A DNA stretch of 32,521 bases from contig JAKLEG010000010.1 of NCBI GenBank assembly GCA_022703175.1, forward strand, positions 1-32,521, given 5' to 3'. This DNA comes from Myxococcota bacterium (GTDB lineage: Bacteria > Myxococcota > XYA12-FULL-58-9). The notes beneath the pieces were generated by a model, which saw only the letters and a program-made list of their open reading frames with translations, had not been told where the DNA came from and did no database searches. Position numbers and translations under genes: made by a program. Below, piece by piece: positions 15,901 through 24,204 of this stretch. Numbering within the stretch: position 1 is the stretch's first letter; every line of letters begins with the position of its first letter.

Positions 15901-17486
15901 ACGTAGCCTGTTTCACAGCCGACCACCGCACACGTTGTGGGGCAAACCGGTTCCGGTTGCGTCATGGCATTCAGGCAGGCCACCGGTTGAACATGGCTCG
16001 TGCACAGGTGCATCGCGCCGTCGCAGCCGCGATCGTCGTCGACGATTAGGCTGCCACAGACGTGTTCACTGCAGGTGGCATCTTGGCGAGTGCCCTGGCA
16101 GTTGGTGCTACCGCTGGCATCGGTACACGTGGGTGCGGCGCTGTAGCTTGTGGGACAATCGCTCGTGTCATTGCAACAATCGCCACCGGAACAACAGAGC
16201 GACCCTTCGCAATGCCCCGAGCTGCAGGCATGGTCGCCCAGCCCGGTACAGGAAGCACCATCGTTGCGCAGGGGTTCACAGCTCGGGGCTACGCAGAAGT
16301 AGCCAGCGGCACACTGGCTATCATCGCTGCAAGAGGTGCGGCAGTCGGTGGCGTTGACGTCGCATTGGTAGCCGTTGCAGCTGGTGGTGGAGGTGGCAGG
16401 GCAGGCGCCATCGGCACCGCAGGGGCGTTCGACGTAAATCATGCCGTCTCGACAGCCGCCTGGATCGCAAGTCGCGGTGGGGATGACGGTGTAGTCGCAG
16501 TGTGTGTCGATGCAAGCAGTGTTGAAGCAGGCCAAGGGGCCGTTGGGGGGATTGCGGCAATCGGCAGCAGTATCGCATTCAACGCAGGCGCCATCGACAC
16601 AGACGCCATCTTGGTCGGGTTCAATCGTGGCGGCTAGGTCGCAGGGGCTTAAGGGCGCGGCCAAATCGTAGTCGCAACTGGGCGGCTCGCCAGGCACGCA
16701 GATGCCATTACTTTGGCAGCCCCCATGCGACTCGGTGCAGGTGATTCCGGCACACACAGCCAGACAGGCGTCTAAGCAATTGGCGCAGGCGAGGTCGGTG
16801 GGAGTGTAGCTGCATTGGCCGGTGGCCGGGATGCAGGTGCCGAGGTCGGCGTAGGTTCGATACACCGTGTTGTCGGCGGCACACTCATCGGGCGGCGGTT
16901 CGTTGCATACGAGTGTGGCTCCTACGCAATGGCCCTGACCATCGCAGGCGTCATCTAGAACACAGAGATCGATGGCCTCACAGGTTTCGCCTTGGGTTTT
17001 CGGAGCATACAAACAGCGTCCGAGCTCGCATTGGGCGTCGGCGGCTACTTCGCAGGGTCCGGGAGATTGGCAGTCTGAGGCGGTGAGGCAAGCAATATCA
17101 AGGGCCAGCGTCACCTGTGACATCATTTGGCGTACCACCACCACCGGGTGGGTGAGCGTGATGATCGGGGTTCCTTGCGCCAAGCCTGTCACCGTCAGCG
17201 ACACCGTGCTGCCGGCCAATTCGTCACGGAGGAGGATGGCGACACCTTCGCCACCTTCCTTGAGTGCCCGTGGCGTGCTCGGGACGCGGGTGGGGGCGAC
17301 CACCACCTCGCTGCCAAAAGTTGTAACGATTTCCAGTTGATCCAACTGTAGGCGGGGTGTGTAGGTGACGGTCAGGTCGATGCCCGTGACGTTCTTTTCG
17401 ACCACGGTACTGGTATGACAGCTGCTCAAGGCCAGTGAGAACGCGCCCAGCCACAACCCAACCCTGCCGGCCCACGAGGTGTTCAT
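12912..17486 (-). CDS. Giant Cys-rich lipoprotein with two C-terminal glycine-rich domains
   Basis: A 1524-residue surface lipoprotein of unknown role. Signal peptide MNTSWAGRVGLWLGAFSLALSSC; lipobox LSSC, Cys23. Residues about 24-125 look like a beta-sandwich. Residues about 125-1035 are Cys-rich, with dozens of CxxxxDCxxGxxC-type units; residues about 450-535 match a module found in two other lipoproteins of this window. Residues about 755-1030 are a run of ~48-residue repeats (CDETADCLAGNSC, NNGQSCTTNSQC). Residues about 1050-1285 and 1300-1524 are two copies of a Gly-rich domain that starts with a strand (NLWAYGAGGGGG; VEVFGAGGG) and contains poly-Gly stretches. This resembles the Gly-rich domain family that includes the ALK receptor. 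Disulfide-rich stalk plus exposed Gly-rich heads suggests a surface adhesin or fibre. It lies eight bases from the TPR gene. Confidence 0.85.
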   Translation of the reverse strand: MNTSWAGRVGLWLGAFSLALSSCHTSTVVEKNVTGIDLTVTYTPRLQLDQLEIVTTFGSEVVVAPTRVPSTPRALKEGGEGVAILLRDELAGSTVSLTVTGLAQGTPIITLTHPVVVVRQMMSQVTLALDIACLTASDCQSPGPCEVAADAQCELGRCLYAPKTQGETCEAIDLCVLDDACDGQGHCVGATLVCNEPPPDECAADNTVYRTYADLGTCIPATGQCSYTPTDLACANCLDACLAVCAGITCTESHGGCQSNGICVPGEPPSCDYDLAAPLSPCDLAATIEPDQDGVCVDGACVECDTAADCRNPPNGPLACFNTACIDTHCDYTVIPTATCDPGGCRDGMIYVERPCGADGACPATSTTSCNGYQCDVNATDCRTSCSDDSQCAAGYFCVAPSCEPLRNDGASCTGLGDHACSSGHCEGSLCCSGGDCCNDTSDCPTSYSAAPTCTDASGSTNCQGTRQDATCSEHVCGSLIVDDDRGCDGAMHLCTSHVQPVACLNAMTQPEPVCPTTCAVVGCETGYVCQDPSCSLRSGTGETCTGSGQGSCATGLKCENSVCCDAAGTTCCAQAAQCSNGLMCNVAAAACFDSCTNYTSTRCAAANNYCYGNACIPKKSNGMGCTTGAECQSTYCSDGVCCEAACTDTCASCLTSLTNENDGLCRPIKLGSTDSAPAALCTGSGAGCTAGSCACDGVAVGTEHCRAATGQLCASDAFCTTNICDCADTQCSTHKCASAACGVCAYTSTGSSCVGGLGAPGPVEDPRDCATTRACYSGTCLLNDTQSCTLNSQCAHTCIGSACAPLAGTRGVCDAGDSADCLAGRTCTTGLCLLNNGQGCTTNNQCLEVCVQTTCMTRADTGGSCDETADCLAGNSCVGNICKRDNGQSCTTNSQCVNVCISGTCAATAATGGTCDETPDCQANHTCTGGTCKRNNGQSCTLNSQCVDVCIAGSCAAKSTATGACDETADCQTGNTCQTNVCRLNDGQACVTNAQCLHTCIGSACAPVSGDGGTCDETADCLTGRSCITSICQPCRTRRSVFATPGKTSYLRPTNCAVLNLWAYGAGGGGGTAANMGGGGGGGASAVERTSDATRLVLGGGGGGGGGDATYNGGGGGGGLGSLSGYTAAASESYDVYVGGAGTSACSTGPGAGGAYNGGGSGVGAVAGTSIYGGGGGNSGNANAGNSTYGGGGGDGGGGDSGSSTYGGAGGEGDAGSCGTSTSGGACSGWGAGGGGGMGATVMVGGTAAGNGPGGAAANGGPGYGAPGGATCGRKAGDGWVIIEPVASPDAYVALATVGQSTWVVPAGVTHVDVEVFGAGGGAGNGNSGGGGGGASAAIRTSNSSVLALAGGGGGGGRTAGSSGAGGGGGYALATSVTTTPGESLTIYIGGGGVSGCSNIGGSGGNGGAYAGGTGANHDGVAGTGTSGGGGGGGLSAGGANSSYGGAGGSEYGGPCGSSTFGGACNGAAGGGGGGTGTQVVLGAPGSAATGGLAAGAGPGNGANIGTCSTVAGSGRVVIWLNP
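12915..14310 (-). repeat. Duplicated glycine-rich domain coding region
   Basis: Two copies (about 13640-14310 and 12915-13560) encode the same layout: a first beta strand, GAGGGG, ASAVERTS or ASAAIRTS, LVLGGGGGGG or LALAGGGGGGG, a YDVYVGGAG or LTIYIGGGG strand, one Cys, further Gly-rich loops, and a final strand with IIEP or VVIWLNP. The DNA is full of GGC/GCC/ACC runs, so the opposite strands show long spurious open frames. Confidence 0.75.
14390..15190 (-). repeat. Tandem ~48-residue Cys-rich repeats inside the 1524-residue lipoprotein
   Basis: About six in-frame copies of a ~141-147 base unit. The encoded pattern is CDETADCLxGxxC, a short xxxIC, then NxGQSCTxNSQC, xxxCIxxxC, and an Ala/Thr/Gly linker. 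Copies differ at many codons, so the array is old rather than a fresh expansion, though the repeated DNA could still recombine. Confidence 0.8.
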
Positions 17487-17494
17487 GGAAGCTC

Positions 17495-18175
17495 CTAGCG
17501 TGCGTCAATCGTGCCAAGCGACCTGGACGGCGGCTCTTCTTGTACTTGTCGGCCCCACACCAAAACCGCTGTCGTTGCTGCCCCGGCTACCACGACCCCG
17601 GCCACCGTGCCCCAGAACCACCATTGCGACCACACGCTCTTAGGGGCAGTCTCGTCACGTCTGTCGGGTGCGTTTGGGGCGCGTGGATCTGTGAGCGCAA
17701 AACCTGTCGCGCTGCCGCTCGTCGTGTGCGGAGGGTTGCCGCCAACTTCGGCTTTTGCCGTCGCCGCGCGACTCGTCGCTTCGGCTTCTTCTGCAAGGCG
17801 GGTGCGACACTCGGTGAGGAGTTTGGTCACCACCGCGGCGTTGGGGGCATCTGGTTTTTCGCGCAGGTAGCCCGAGTAGTAAAAGACCGCACGCTCGCAG
17901 TTGTCGAGTTGCTTGTAGCATTGACCCAAGTTGAACAGGAACGCCGGAAATGGCGCCAGGTCGTACGCTTTTTTGTAGTGGGCGACGGCCTGCGAAAACT
18001 CGCCCATCTTGTAGAACTTCTCGGCGATGGCAAATTCTTTCTTAGCGCGATCTTTATTACCTGCCGCGGTCGCCGGGCGGCTTGTTCCGGCGGTGCAGGT
18101 GAAGCTCAGGAGCACCGCCAACACGCGCAGCCATGTGCGCGCGTTGCCCTCGAAAGCACCCTTCGATGTTGTCAT
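17495..18175 (-). CDS. Exported TPR protein with C-terminal membrane anchor
   Basis: A 226-residue protein with an N-terminal signal-like segment (WLRVLAVLLSFTCTAG, ending near Ala37-Ala38). TPR-like helices follow at residues about 40-130 (AIAEKFYKMGEFSQAVAHYKKAYDL, in part; FNLGQCYKQLDNCERAVFYY). Then come a linker rich in Ala, Thr and Pro (130-180) and a C-terminal membrane segment at about 185-208 (WWFWGTVAGVVVAGAATTAV). This architecture is common beside Ser/Thr kinases in Myxococcota. It lies 32 bases downstream of the kinase gene and 8 bases upstream of the giant lipoprotein gene, so these are probably cotranscribed. A scaffold or assembly role in the envelope is inference. Confidence 0.83.
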   Translation of the reverse strand: MTTSKGAFEGNARTWLRVLAVLLSFTCTAGTSRPATAAGNKDRAKKEFAIAEKFYKMGEFSQAVAHYKKAYDLAPFPAFLFNLGQCYKQLDNCERAVFYYSGYLREKPDAPNAAVVTKLLTECRTRLAEEAEATSRAATAKAEVGGNPPHTTSGSATGFALTDPRAPNAPDRRDETAPKSVWSQWWFWGTVAGVVVAGAATTAVLVWGRQVQEEPPSRSLGTIDAR

Positions 18176-18207
18176 CCTGTCCCCACAAGCCCTTAGCGCC
18201 AGGATCT

Positions 18208-19905
18208 CTAGAACGGGCTCAACGTCGCGTCCGGATCCTCTGACCGTTTGCCGGGGCGCGGTTTGACCACCCGTTTGGATGGGCGTGCCTCGGGTGCTTT
18301 GGCCAGTTCCACTGATAGGATCGCGCTCGCCTGCCGCCCCAATTGCTTGGTGACCGGCACATAACCGGTCCGCTTGAACTGCAGCGACACAGTGCCATCC
18401 CCAACCGGAAAGTCACGCGTAAACGGCGTGGTTCCGAGGATTTCTTGGGTGCGCAAATCACTGACCGTTGCGCCTGCCGGGTTTGATTCGAAGGTTAACG
18501 AGACCGTGAGGGGGGTGAGGGTAGCCGTTGAGCCGGGCACGGTTGCATTCACATCAGGGGGCACAGGCGCTGCAACACCGGCGTTGGTTGGCACAGCAGA
18601 TGGCTGTGAAACCTTGGTTTCTACAACCGACTCTGAGGTTGTTCGGGACGCGACGATGCCAACACCTAAAAGCAGGGCCACCAACGCCGAGATTGCCAAG
18701 GCGCGGCCACGGCTCGTCGAGAGCCAGCGGCGGAAGCGTGTTGGGTGTTGCTGTTGGCTGGCCTTCGCAGCCTGTTTTACCGCGGCGCGCGACACGGTGC
18801 TGAGCGGCTGTTTTGTTTGGATCTCGGCAAGTGCCGTCTCCAAAGCACGCATCGATGGGAAGCGTCGCTCTGGGTCTTTGCACAGGCACGCAAGCACGAC
18901 CGCATCGAGATCTCGCGGAATGTTTTGCGGCGCGGCTGCATGGACGCTCGGCGCCACAGGGCTCACGGTGGTCTGGTTCAAGAGCGTTTCGATGGTCGTA
19001 CGTCCGACGAACGGATTCGTGCCGGTGAGCATTTCGTACAACATGACCCCCAACATATAGATGTCGCTACGTTGGTCGGCCTCCTTCCCATAGGCCTGCT
19101 CGGGAGACATGTAGCGCGGTGTGCCCAAAATGACGCCGGTTTGCGTCAGCGCGGTGTTTTCCAACGAGTGGGCGGCCGCGTTGATAATCTTCGAGATGCC
19201 AAAATCCAAGACCTTCACAAAATCGGGCTGTTGTTGATCCACCGTCAGGAAGATGTTGCTCGGCTTCAGGTCACGGTGCACGACACCGGTCGCGTGTACC
19301 ACCGCCAGGACGTCTGCAACCTGAAGGGCGATGCGTAAGGTTCGTTCAACCGTCAACGGCGCTTCGCGAGCCAAGAGGGCATCTAACCCCTCACCCTCCA
19401 AGAGCTCCATGACATACGCCACGGTACCCGAGGAAGTTTCAATAAAATCAGTGATTTGGATGAGGTGGGCATGCTTGATGAGGTTCACCGAGCGTGCCTC
19501 TTGGAAGAAGCGTTGCACCGCAGCACTGGAACAGGCGAGGTCGTCGTTGAGCTTCTTCAGTGCCACGCGGCGGCCGAGCTGTACATGTTCTGCGAGGAAC
19601 ACGCGCGCCATACCGCCCACGCCAATCAGGTCCAAGATCCGATAGTTGCCAAGGGTCTTGCCGACCTCGTCAGGCGTCAAAGGGGTGTTGTTTGCGGCCG
19701 ATGTCGCCATTTCGGACGCTGACATCGGCGCACCATCTCCGCTGCAAGCCTCGGTGGGTGGTGGTGGTGGCGGCGCACGACGCGCACGCGAGAGGCGACC
19801 CGTGTTGGCCACGGCGGGCGCGCTTTCAGAAGCGGACGAACCCTCAGGCTCCGAGGCGTCGTTGGTAGACCCCAACTCGTCAGACTCCCTGGGCGCGCCA
19901 GTCAC
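18208..19905 (-). CDS. Membrane Ser/Thr protein kinase with extracytoplasmic PEGA domain
   Basis: Hanks-type kinase of 565 residues. A Ser/Pro-rich leader (1-80) precedes the catalytic domain (about 88-365): glycine loop GVGGMARV (95-102), Lys117 in VALKK, Glu136, HRDLKPSN (210-217), DFG (234-236) and SPEQ in the activation segment. All essential residues are present, so an active kinase is expected. One membrane segment follows (about 403-420, ALAISALVALLLGVGIVAS). A C-terminal PEGA domain (about 465-545) has FESNPAGATV, LGTTPFTRDF and FKRTGYVPV. Start: GTG at 19905, supported by GGAGG nine bases upstream; no better ATG lies nearby. The helicase gene ends 99 bases upstream. It probably controls the following envelope genes or proteins, which is inference from position. 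Confidence 0.93.
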   Translation of the reverse strand: MTGAPRESDELGSTNDASEPEGSSASESAPAVANTGRLSRARRAPPPPPPTEACSGDGAPMSASEMATSAANNTPLTPDEVGKTLGNYRILDLIGVGGMARVFLAEHVQLGRRVALKKLNDDLACSSAAVQRFFQEARSVNLIKHAHLIQITDFIETSSGTVAYVMELLEGEGLDALLAREAPLTVERTLRIALQVADVLAVVHATGVVHRDLKPSNIFLTVDQQQPDFVKVLDFGISKIINAAAHSLENTALTQTGVILGTPRYMSPEQAYGKEADQRSDIYMLGVMLYEMLTGTNPFVGRTTIETLLNQTTVSPVAPSVHAAAPQNIPRDLDAVVLACLCKDPERRFPSMRALETALAEIQTKQPLSTVSRAAVKQAAKASQQQHPTRFRRWLSTSRGRALAISALVALLLGVGIVASRTTSESVVETKVSQPSAVPTNAGVAAPVPPDVNATVPGSTATLTPLTVSLTFESNPAGATVSDLRTQEILGTTPFTRDFPVGDGTVSLQFKRTGYVPVTKQLGRQASAILSVELAKAPEARPSKRVVKPRPGKRSEDPDATLSPF

Positions 19906-20004
19906 GCGTTCCTACCTCCAGCTACCAAGCTCGTTTACCTATGAACGAAATCGTAACGCACCCTTTGGGCCCCAACAAGCGAGAGATCGGCCCACCCGTT
20001 CGTG

Positions 20005-22554
20005 TCAACTCAACCCAAGTTTGTCCACCAACTCATCTAAAGTCTTGGCAAGCATTTCGGCTTGAGTCTTCAGCGGATCGCCATCCAACAGCTGGTCAGC
20101 CAACGCATCGGCCGATAGCTGGCTTGCGAGCACGGCATCGTGGAAGTACGGCACCAAATCGAGCCAATAACCCCCTGCGCCATTGGCCACAAGAGCCACC
20201 CAGCCCGCGCTGCGTTTGGTGGTTGCTGGCTTCAACACCCAAGGCAATGCCTGCTCGACCCGATGGCGATCGCGGTCGGCTTCGAACATCGCGCCAAACC
20301 CAGGGTCGCGCGGCGGTTTTTCGTTTGGCACCGGGAATCGACCAAGCCTCACAACCTCGCACAACTTGGCAAGTGGCTGCGAAGCAAAAGCGCAATTGCT
20401 CGTCCACCGGACTTGCCCACGCACCTTCACCGACTCTGCCGGCAATTCGGCCGGAGGCAGCGATGCCAACACCGGCAATTGCTCAAGCGTAAGCTCGACC
20501 GTCGGCCGCCCGCGACTGGGAGGTACCTCTAGGACCAACGGGCCCAATTGGATGTGCGTCAGCAAGTTGGGGGCGGGTTTGGTTGCCTCCAACCCAGCTC
20601 CGGCGGTCGCGGGGCCATGTTTGCTAGGCGCCTCTTGTCCTGGGCGCCCGCGATTCTGTTGGACGCCAAAGCGCGATGCCGCACGCGGGTTTAGCTGTGG
20701 CAACCATTCGCGTTTGATGGCGGAGACCTGCACCGCGTACGCACGTGCGTACTGCATCAATTCCGCGGCCACGGCGTAGACGGGTGGACGATCGAGCAAT
20801 GCCGAGCCTGGATGCAACGCCACGCGCGCGCCTGAGACCATGTCGTAGTCGTTGGCCGCACCGCGCCGCCGCATGATCCGGTCGGCCAGCCCCGCCGCCA
20901 CCGACCGCACAATTTCTTCCTCGGGGCCTGAGCCTTTGACGTCGATCCCTTGCTCCTGGGCAATGTCGCAAAGTTGGCCATGCGCCTTGGTAACAAACGC
21001 CAAGATCTCGGCATCCAAGAAATTCTTTTCGCAGAAGCTCTTTGGATCGGCTGCGGCGGCAAAGGCCCGATAGACCTGAATCAGCGTCACCACGTCTCCC
21101 AGCGGGTGAAAAAATCGCCGATGTGCCCGTTTGGCCGTATCCATTTGCTCTTCGGGCAGCACAAACGGTGCCCGCGACGACAAGAAGGCACCGGCAATCA
21201 GCACTTCGTCGACAACGGTGGGGTAATGCTCGGCCGCTTCGATCACCATGCGGGCCAGGCTGGGCGACAGCGGGAACGGGACCATGCGCTTGCCCACCGG
21301 CGTGAGCTTGCGCTGGCGGTCAATCGCGCCCATCGCCTCCAGACTGTCGAGGGCGGCGTGCACCTTATCGCGCGGTGGTGGAGTGGGGAACGGAAAGGTC
21401 TCGACGTGATGCACGCCCAAGTCGATCAAGCGCAGCACCACCTCTGAGAGATCCACGCGCAATATCTCTTCGCTGGTGAATTCGGGGCGGGCCTCCAAGG
21501 AGTATTCATCGTACAGCCGTACCACCTCGCCGGGGCCAGTGCGTCCGGCTCGACCCGCGCGTTGTTGTGCCGATGCCTGGCTAATTGGCAGTTCACGCAG
21601 CGCGGTGATGCCGCTGTTAGGGGAGAAGCTTGGGATCTTGGCGAGACCGCTGTCTACCACGTAGCGCACATCACGAATGGTGATGCTCGTTTCGGCAATG
21701 TTGGTCGATAACACCACCTTGCGCTTGCCGGGAAATTCGTCGAACACCCGCTCCTGTTCCTCGCGAGTCAAGCGCGCAAACAGCGGTAGCACCTCCAGGC
21801 CTTTGCCGTCGCGCGATTGGTTCAGGCTCTGCTCGACGCGGCGGATCTCGCCTTCGCCGCTCAGGAACACCAAGATATGCCCCGGCTCGCGATGCTTGTG
21901 GATGCGCAGCACCTCATCCACCACGGCATCACCCCGATCGTTGGGCCGGTTGGAATGGGGCGGGCGGTACTGGATGGTGATTGGATAGGTGCGCGCGGGG
22001 ACAGAGATGAGCGGCACATGGCCTGCCACAGGCGCGAAGAAACGCTGAAATTGCGCTGGGTAAAGCGTGGCCGAGCTGATGATGACCCTCAGGTCTTTGC
22101 GTCGAGCGAGGAGCTGATGCACGAGCCCCAAGATGACGTCGATGTTCAGGCTGCGTTCATGCGCCTCGTCGATCATTAAAACATCGTAAGCGCTTAGGTC
22201 GGGGTCACCGCGGGCCTCCATCAGCAGGATGCCGTCGGTCATGATCTTAATCGCGGTGTCGGGACGGGTTTGATCGTCGAAGCGAATCGCATAACCGACG
22301 CTGGTGCCGACCTCGACGCCCTCTTCGGCAGCGATGCGCCACGCCACGCTGACGGCCGCCAAACGCCGAGGTTGAGTCACGCCCACACGCCGCACGCCCA
22401 GGCGGCGCTTCAAGATGCGAGGCAACTGCGTGGTTTTGCCGCAGCCGGTGGGACCCTCTACGACAATGACTCGGTGGCGATTAAGCGCATCGAGGATCTC
22501 CTCTTCGCAAGCATAGATTGGGAGACGGCGCGCTTCTTCATCGGGGTGTGTCAT
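20005..22554 (-). CDS. HrpA-like DEAH-box ATP-dependent RNA helicase
   Basis: NTP-dependent RNA helicase of the DEAH/RHA group, 849 residues from the ATG at 22554. Motifs: I EGPTGCGKTTQLP (33-45), Ia TQPRRLAA, II DEAH (129-132), III SAT (161-163), V STNIAETSITI, VI QQRAGRAGRTGPG. Winged-helix and ratchet (HA2) regions follow, then an OB-fold region with LHPGSALLDRPPVYAV and REWLPQL. HrpA-type rather than HrpB-type because motif I matches the HrpA pattern; it is shorter than E. coli HrpA (~1300 residues) and lacks that long C-terminal extension, having instead a distinct ~180-residue tail. An in-frame GTG at 22629 would add 25 residues without similarity and is disfavoured. It is transcribed away from the biotin carboxylase gene. 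Confidence 0.92.
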   Translation of the reverse strand: MTHPDEEARRLPIYACEEEILDALNRHRVIVVEGPTGCGKTTQLPRILKRRLGVRRVGVTQPRRLAAVSVAWRIAAEEGVEVGTSVGYAIRFDDQTRPDTAIKIMTDGILLMEARGDPDLSAYDVLMIDEAHERSLNIDVILGLVHQLLARRKDLRVIISSATLYPAQFQRFFAPVAGHVPLISVPARTYPITIQYRPPHSNRPNDRGDAVVDEVLRIHKHREPGHILVFLSGEGEIRRVEQSLNQSRDGKGLEVLPLFARLTREEQERVFDEFPGKRKVVLSTNIAETSITIRDVRYVVDSGLAKIPSFSPNSGITALRELPISQASAQQRAGRAGRTGPGEVVRLYDEYSLEARPEFTSEEILRVDLSEVVLRLIDLGVHHVETFPFPTPPPRDKVHAALDSLEAMGAIDRQRKLTPVGKRMVPFPLSPSLARMVIEAAEHYPTVVDEVLIAGAFLSSRAPFVLPEEQMDTAKRAHRRFFHPLGDVVTLIQVYRAFAAAADPKSFCEKNFLDAEILAFVTKAHGQLCDIAQEQGIDVKGSGPEEEIVRSVAAGLADRIMRRRGAANDYDMVSGARVALHPGSALLDRPPVYAVAAELMQYARAYAVQVSAIKREWLPQLNPRAASRFGVQQNRGRPGQEAPSKHGPATAGAGLEATKPAPNLLTHIQLGPLVLEVPPSRGRPTVELTLEQLPVLASLPPAELPAESVKVRGQVRWTSNCAFASQPLAKLCEVVRLGRFPVPNEKPPRDPGFGAMFEADRDRHRVEQALPWVLKPATTKRSAGWVALVANGAGGYWLDLVPYFHDAVLASQLSADALADQLLDGDPLKTQAEMLAKTLDELVDKLGLS

Positions 22555-22576
22555 GAATTCTCGTGAAAATAGGTTG

Positions 22577-22602
22577 GCAGCATCGTACGGTACGTGCGCT
22601 GC
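22577..22602. promoter_or_regulatory. Nested palindrome in the divergent helicase/biotin carboxylase gap, possible operator
   Basis: GCAGC-AT-CGTAC-G-GTACG-TGC-GCTGC is a near-perfect dyad with inner arms CGTAC/GTACG (22584-22594) and outer arms GCAGC/GCTGC. It sits within the 135-base gap between two divergent genes, where a regulator could act on both. No convincing -35/-10 pair was identified on either strand. Confidence 0.35.
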
Positions 22603-22689
22603 GGCGCCAAGTCTCTCGACACGCCCCACCTTTCAGGGCTACAGAGGCAGCGGTTTTTACAAAGCTATCTCGTCACCATGGAACCAACG

Positions 22690-24192
22690 ATGAGCCAAAA
22701 GAGTTTCCGACGAGTTTTAATCGCCAACCGCGGCGAGATTGCGGTGCGGGTGGCGCGGACCTTGCGCGACCTGGAGATCACCCCGGTGGCTATTTACTCC
22801 GAAGCCGACCGGATTGCCCCGCACGTGCGGGTTTGCGACATGGCCTTCCCGGTGGGACCGGCGGCGGCGCGCGAGAGCTACTTGCGCATCGACCACGTGA
22901 TTGAAGCGGCCCGTTTGGCGGCAGCCGATGCGATTCACCCGGGCTACGGCTTTTTGGCCGAAAACCCCAACTTTGCCCAAGCGGTGGTCGATGCGGGCAT
23001 GACCTTTATTGGTCCGCCCGCGCAGGCGATGCGCGTGATGGGCACCAAAACCTCGGCCCGCGAAGCGATGATCAAGGCGGGTGTACCGGTGGTGCCGGGC
23101 AGTGACGGGCCGCTTACCTCGCTGGAGGAGGCCAAGCGCTGGGCCGACAAGCTCGGCTACCCCGTGATGCTGAAGGCGGCGGCAGGCGGCGGCGGCAAAG
23201 GAATGCGGCTCGCCAATAACGTCGACGAGCTGGAGAGTGGCTTTCGGGCAGCGCGCTCCGAGGCGCACAACGCCTTTGGCGATGACACCGTCTATATGGA
23301 GAAGGTGATCGTCAACCCGCGCCATATTGAGATTCAGATTCTGTCGGGCCCCGATTCCAAAACGGTGTACCTGGGCGAGCGCGAGTGCTCGATGCAGCGC
23401 CGTCACCAAAAGGTGATTGAAGAGAGCCCGTCGTTGGCGGTGAGTGACGAGCTGCGCCACAAGATGGGGGGCATTGCCTGCAAGGCCGCCGAGAGCGTGG
23501 GGTATGTAGGCGCCGGGACGCTGGAGTTTTTGCTCGACGAGCAGAAGAACTTCTACTTCTTGGAGATGAACGCCCGCCTACAGGTGGAGCACCCGGTCAC
23601 TGAGCGTGTTTATGGCGTGGACTTGGTGGAAGAGCAGGTGCGCATTGCCCAAGGGCAGCCACTCAGGCTCAAGCAGGAGAATCTGCGCGCCACGGGGCAT
23701 GCCATTGAGGCGCGAGTGTACGCCGAAGATCCGCACGCCGATTTCATCCCGTGCCCCGGATTCATTGAGGATTTGGTGCTGCCGCAAGGCCCTGGCGTGC
23801 GCGTGGACTCGGGCGTGACTTCGCACTTTGAGGTGCCGCGTCACTATGATCCCATGATCGCCAAGATCATTGCCTGGGGCGAAGACCGCGAGCGCGCCCG
23901 TAGGCGTTTGTCGCGCGCCTTGGGTGAAACCGCGGTTAAGGGAATTACCACCAACACCTCGTTCTTGCGCTGCATGGTGGAGCAGGAAGAGTTCAAACGT
24001 GGCACTTACAACACCAACACGGTGGCGGAGCTTTTGGAGCGCAAGGGTGCCCGGCCGCCCGAAGAGATTTTGACGATGGCTGTGGCCGCGACGGTCATCA
24101 ATGCTTATCGGCGCGATACCAAGTCGAGCCAACCCACCAAAACTCCGCCTTCGCCCAAGAGCTCGGGCTGGCGCAACGCGCTGTGGCGCTAA
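22690..24192 (+). CDS. Biotin carboxylase subunit of an acyl-CoA or pyruvate carboxylase
   Basis: ATP-dependent carboxylation of the biotin on the partner carrier protein. About 500 residues. N-terminal VLIANRGEIAVRVARTLR, HPGYGFLAENPNFA, the ATP-grasp glycine loop AAAGGGGKGMRL, EIQILSGPDSKTVYLGERECS, the catalytic/biotin region EMNARLQVEHPVTE and a C-terminal domain with HAIEARVYAEDP and HYDPMIAKIIAWG. All are canonical. ATG 22690 (weak GGAA upstream) is chosen; ATG 22678 is also possible and adds four residues. Twelve bases separate it from the carrier protein gene. The carboxyltransferase subunit is not in the window, so the acceptor (propionyl-CoA, another acyl-CoA, or pyruvate) cannot be told. 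Confidence 0.94.
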   Translation: MSQKSFRRVLIANRGEIAVRVARTLRDLEITPVAIYSEADRIAPHVRVCDMAFPVGPAAARESYLRIDHVIEAARLAAADAIHPGYGFLAENPNFAQAVVDAGMTFIGPPAQAMRVMGTKTSAREAMIKAGVPVVPGSDGPLTSLEEAKRWADKLGYPVMLKAAAGGGGKGMRLANNVDELESGFRAARSEAHNAFGDDTVYMEKVIVNPRHIEIQILSGPDSKTVYLGERECSMQRRHQKVIEESPSLAVSDELRHKMGGIACKAAESVGYVGAGTLEFLLDEQKNFYFLEMNARLQVEHPVTERVYGVDLVEEQVRIAQGQPLRLKQENLRATGHAIEARVYAEDPHADFIPCPGFIEDLVLPQGPGVRVDSGVTSHFEVPRHYDPMIAKIIAWGEDRERARRRLSRALGETAVKGITTNTSFLRCMVEQEEFKRGTYNTNTVAELLERKGARPPEEILTMAVAATVINAYRRDTKSSQPTKTPPSPKSSGWRNALWR

Positions 24193-24204
24193 CGGAGGCC
24201 CAAC

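Noticed and set aside
13230-16640. Many + strand open frames opposite the 1524-residue lipoprotein gene
   Set aside because: They are composition artefacts of GGC/GCC/TGC-rich repeats on the other strand.
19906-20004. Candidate kinase promoter on the - strand (TTGTTG, 17 bases, TACGAT) and a TTGACA overlapping the helicase stop
   Set aside because: Only partial matches to a consensus that may not apply in this lineage; not strong enough to annotate.
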